From: Hormiphora californensis
Lineage: Eukaryota; Ctenophora; Tentaculata; Cydippida; Pleurobrachiidae
Length of the DNA stretch: 64,000 nt
Direction: 5' to 3'
Assembly: GCA_020137815.1 (NCBI GenBank)
Contig: CM035355.1
Location: 3,330,847 to 3,394,846 of the forward strand
Below, one piece after another: positions 61,501-64,000 of the stretch (position 1 is the first letter of the stretch; each line of letters opens with the position of its first letter). The position numbers and the translations under genes are program-made. The notes under the pieces are model-generated. The model made no database searches. It was given only the letters and a program-made list of their open reading frames with translations, and was not told where the DNA came from.

Positions 61501-63940
61501 ATCACTTTGCATTACAGTCGCCGGATTTTTTTTCTGTCAGATTCGTCGAGGTGCAGAAAGTTAAACGACATAAATCGTGATGGTTATAGAACTTTCGAGT
61601 TGTAAAGGCGTCAATGTAGCTTCTTCTCTGCGGAAGAATATATATACAGTCGGACCCCGATTTAGTGGCATCCTCGGGGGAAAAAAATCCTGCCACTAAA
61701 TCGGGGTGCCACTAAATCGAGGTGAGCCATATTTGGCCCATAAAAACCTACTTTATGCCCAAAATGCTATACTAAGACTAAAGACACCTCTAACTGTTAT
61801 ATGCAAATATTCATGTATTGATGACATGATCATTTCTGATTAGAAATAGAAAACTATAGAATAACTTTTTCAAAAAAATTGTGAAAAATTTTCTAAGTTA
61901 TACCAGCCCGTCCGATGTGTGTTTCGAATCGGTGCAGCTTACTGGATGTCCTGTCTAATTAGCGGGTTCGAAACGAACCGATACGTGATACCATGCCGAA
62001 TCGGGGCACCCTAAAAGTAAGCGGGTGAGGCCGAGGAAGTATCAAAATTTCAAAATAACTTTTTCTCTCAAAATTTATGGGGAGCACCGATCAAAGCATT
62101 GACAATCGTACTGTAAAATTTTGCAAAAAAAGTTTTAAAATTTTTTAAAGGTATACCAGCCACGTCCGAATCGTGTTTCGAATCGGTGCATCTTATAGCA
62201 TGTCTTGCTGCTAATTAGACGGTTCGGAACGAATCGAAACGTGATCCCCATCGAATCGAAATTTTGACGCTTGGTGAACTTATGATTCAATGGCTCCATG
62301 GGGATCACGTATCGGTTCGTTCCGAACCGTCTAATTAGCAGCAGGACATGTGATAAGATTCACTGATTCGAAACACGATTCGGACGTGGCTGGTATTCCT
62401 TTGAAAAATTTTCAAAAAAATTTCACAAAAAATTTCACAAAAAAATTCAAAAAAATTTTTGGGGGAAAAAAATCCTGCCACTAAATCGGGGTGCCACTAA
62501 ATCGGGGGCCACTAAATCGGGGTCCGACTGTACTTAAAATATATATAAGAGATACAGAAGATAACATGAAGAATCGTTTATAGAGCGTTACGGGCTCCCT
62601 TGCACCTCGGGAGATCTCCGCGGGAGATCTCCCGTTGATCTCCCAGAAAAGTATAATTTTTTAACTTTTTGTTGAAATTGGAAAAATATCGGTTGTTACC
62701 GACTAATTTGGACCCGCTGAACACGATCCAGCCCTCAGAAAAGCTCTCAAAAGTCAAGAACATGCTCAAAATTGAAATTTTTGTTCACGGCTAAGAATAC
62801 ACATAAACACAAAATTTCAATTTTGAGCATGTTCTTGACTTTTGAGAGCTTTTCTGAGGGCTGGATCGTGTTCAGCGGGTCCAAATTAGTCGGTAACAAC
62901 CGATATTTTTCCAATTTCAACAAAAAGTTAAAAAATTATACTTTTCTGGGAGATCAACGGGAGATCTCCCGCGGAGATCTCCTGAGGTGCAAGGGAGCCC
63001 GTTACGTCGGTGACGTATTAAATACATCGCTTATGCCCTTTATAAAAGTTTCAATTCATTAACTTCAGATTCGAAAAGAACAGAAATTCTCCTTATGGAA
63101 GATTTACAAGAAGCGGACACGGGATTTTACACCTGTATAGTCGAAAGCAGCAAAAATGGTAAATGAATGCTTAAATTGATTTCGAATTTTCTTCCCAAAT
63201 CATGAGGTTTGAAACAGGAAACTGTGCTATTGCTAATTCCCTTGTGAATGCAGGTCGATACGAGGACAGAGTGAAAGTAGAGGTAAAAAGTGAAGTTCCT
63301 GGGACGCTTATTGCCACATTGATATCCGTATCCATTCTCTGCATCTTGCTGATTACCATGGTAACAATTCTGGTAACTATAAAAGGGGCCGACTAGATTG
63401 TTCAAAAATACGCGTATTTTCGAAGAATCCGGCCGGTTCCGTAATGTCCTTAGCTGAAATATGATTCGTGACTCTTCCACTGTTAGTATCATTAGGGGAA
63501 AATCTAACTGAATGGCATCCCATTAATGGGATCCCATCAACAGTAAAACTCTAACTGATAATGGACCACAGTGATGGTTCTTTCTCTTTATTCTCTCTGT
63601 GTGCGCGCCCGTGCCCGGGCATGCCCAATAGTTCTTTCTCTGTATTCTCTCTGTAGGCAGTACATAGATGTACTGCCTACAGAGAGAATACAGAGAAAGA
63701 ACCATCACTGTGGTCCATTATCAGTTAGAGTTTTACTGTTGATGGAATCCCATTAATGGGATGCCATTCAGTTAGAGTTTCCCCTTACGGATAAACTTCT
63801 AACCAATGTTATTTAAAATTCCAATTTAGGTTGTGTTAATATCACGTTTGGGGAATAAGAGTAAACTTCACGATAAATACATTCTTCCTATACCTGGAAG
63901 TGAGCCTGGGGAGGAGAAGGAGATATCTACAACTTTATAG
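52091..63940 (+). CDS. Multi-Ig single-pass receptor
   Basis: Nineteen exons: 52091-52185, 53118-53196, 53329-53428, 53716-53868, 54487-54588, 54722-54731, 54857-54987, 55869-55984, 56091-56207, 56613-56777, 57197-57323, 57448-57533, 58226-58357, 59554-59692, 59971-60121, 60251-60390, 63069-63158, 63254-63372, 63830-63940. Phases close to 720 residues. Exon 1 is a signal peptide (MVWKVIILGLVVLETGG); its donor AG-GTTATT is weak. Ig folds show as paired signatures: LRLVCSYSG with AGMYKCYSD; FKITCKVKA and VWFKDGV with SGKYSCRAE; VIFSCNVR with VVRCDTA; LLRCAIT and TYWRWSG with ADTGFYTCIVES. Two more degenerate folds lie in exons 5-10. Exon 18 is the membrane helix (LIATLISVSILCILLITMVT). Exon 19 gives a short tail with KYILPIP and ends STTL, a class I PDZ-ligand pattern. 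Exon 6 is only 10 nt. Several introns carry transposons. AATAAA at 63985 supports the 3' end. No orthologue recognised. Confidence 0.85.
52244..52997. mobile_element. 754-bp TA-flanked TIR element in receptor intron 1
   Basis: Ends GGGTAAGCTGGGGCGAAAGT and CACCCCAGCTTACCC are inverted. TA lies at 52242-52243 and 52998-52999. The interior repeats GGGGCAAAGTGGCCCA-like words in both orientations. The TIR resembles that of 8602-11263. Confidence 0.85.
53936..54022. mobile_element. GCATTGGCC-type MITE, second full copy
   Basis: CAGAGCATTGGCCTAACCCT at the left and CAGAGCACTGGCCTGACAGG at the right, with GAGAACTGTGCTCAGAG between, as at 11599-11676. It lies in intron 4 of the receptor. Confidence 0.65.
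54205..54320. repeat. (TC)n microsatellite in receptor intron 4
   Basis: About 110 bp of TC-rich repeats, impure towards the right. Confidence 0.9.
55275..55590. repeat. (GA)n tract with a higher-order period
   Basis: GA dinucleotides are interrupted several times by GATAGA(G)AAAGATAGAAACAG, giving a second-level repeat of about 60-100 bp. It lies in intron 7 of the receptor. Confidence 0.9.
57336..57398. repeat. 11-bp tandem repeat
   Basis: About five to six copies of TTATAATGAAG directly after the exon 11 donor. Confidence 0.9.
57637..57785. mobile_element. About 150-bp MITE in receptor intron 12
   Basis: AGTCCATTTTTATTCAACTG at the left pairs with CAGTTGAAAAAAAATGGAGT at the right. The centre is CpG-rich (GCGCGCGCTAC, TTCCGCGCACG). 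Confidence 0.75.
58921..58993. other. Three-way-junction structured repeat, copy 2
   Basis: The outer stem is CCCC/GGGG here. The GGGTGAATGCC-GAA-GGCATTCACCC hairpin is identical to copy 1. The second hairpin is shortened to ATGCCTTTT-GC-AAAAAGGCAT. The TTTAGAATTCGA tail is kept. It lies in intron 13 of the receptor. Confidence 0.8.
60538..60816. repeat. Direct repeat plus 110-bp palindrome in receptor intron 16
   Basis: AACCGCACGTGCAGATGCGC occurs at about 60541 and 60645. Then 60702-60815 is a near-perfect palindrome (TCTGACAGAAAATACAAGCA against TGCTTGTATTTTCTGTCAGA), centre ACTGTTACAGT. Confidence 0.85.
60877..61098. repeat. Interspersed repeat, copy 2
   Basis: Reverse-strand match to parts of 6106-6540: GTATGATGTAGTA, GCAAATAGAGGGGGGTTGCC and GGGCTTTCTAG in mirrored order. 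Confidence 0.6.
61647..62530. mobile_element. 884-bp pogo/Tigger-like MITE in receptor intron 16
   Basis: Ends CAGTCGGACCCCGATTTAGT and its reverse complement, flanked by TA on both sides. Inner subterminal arms (CGTCCGAATCGTGTTTCGAA-type words) are also inverted. No transposase. Confidence 0.9.
62592..63000. mobile_element. 409-bp near-perfect palindromic MITE with 5-bp duplication
   Basis: The left end is GGGCTCCCTTGCACCTCGGG; the right end is its inverted copy. Both flanks are GTTAC (62587-62591, 63001-63005). The arms match almost base for base around a spacer near 62785-62810. It sits about 70 bp before receptor exon 17. Confidence 0.92.
63494..63786. mobile_element. Roughly 290-bp palindromic element in the last receptor intron
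   Basis: GGGGAAAATCTAACTGAATG at the left pairs with CATTCAGTTAGAGTTTCCCC at the right. Inner parts also pair (GGACCACAGTGATGGTTCTT). A GCGCGCCCGTGCCCGGGCAT insert and a second small palindrome (GGCAGTACATAGATGTACTGCC, 63657-63678) lie near the centre. Confidence 0.85.
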
Positions 63941-64000
63941 TCTTCAGATCATTTTATTGTGTTTTGTAGTTTAGATTTTTGGAAATAAAAGTGTTTGTAA

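Overview
This is nuclear DNA of a non-bilaterian animal, most likely a sponge, though I cannot name the species. The grounds are spliceosomal genes with short GT-AG introns, often polypyrimidine-rich, and animal-specific families: a HES repressor ending in WRPW, class A GPCRs, immunoglobulin-domain receptors and an ISG12-like protein. Two ciliary genes add further support. Small inverted-repeat transposons and (TC)n tracts fill introns and gaps. I joined exons by hand. Reading phase closes exactly for every model except SMARCAL1, whose one extra base is reported below.

Layout, left to right. 1-2 kb: a LINE ORF1 running off the left edge on the minus strand, then inverted-repeat elements. 2.1-8.3 kb (+): an ISG12/IFI27-like gene and a SMARCAL1-type DNA-annealing helicase; one SMARCAL1 intron holds a LINE reverse-transcriptase tail. 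8.6-11.3 kb: a 2.66-kb TA-flanked TIR element packed with tandem repeats. 11.7-13.2 kb (+): a class A-like GPCR. 14.7-15.9 kb (-): a HES gene. 16-18.3 kb: low-complexity sequence of doubtful quality. 19-21.3 kb (-): a secreted Ig-like protein. 22.2-23.2 kb (-): a second LINE ORF1. 24.1-30.3 kb (+): a 1420-residue protein with four BAH-like repeats. 30.5-33.9 kb (+): a tiny membrane protein and the autophagy protease ATG4. 34.8-41.5 kb (-): IFT56, an ERICH2-like protein and a thioredoxin-like ER protein. 41.5-46.7 kb: a transposon and satellite block. 47-48.2 kb (-): a second class A GPCR. 49.0-49.5 kb: a palindrome carrying an unusual cluster of hairpins. 52.1-64 kb (+): a 19-exon multi-Ig transmembrane receptor.

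The genes do not form one pathway. IFT56 and the ERICH2-like gene are a plausible ciliary pair. SMARCAL1, HES and the BAH protein are nuclear. ATG4 serves autophagy. The GPCRs and Ig proteins act at or outside the cell surface.

Most unusual items: five hairpins built on a GA..GA motif, present in only one arm of a palindrome and so apparently inserted; a three-way-junction element present twice with a changed outer stem; the four-BAH architecture; SMARCAL1 with three RPA-binding-like motifs and a PIP box but a frameshift in a conserved helicase motif; a tandemly triplicated splice donor; and a receptor whose C-terminus depends on retention of its last intron.
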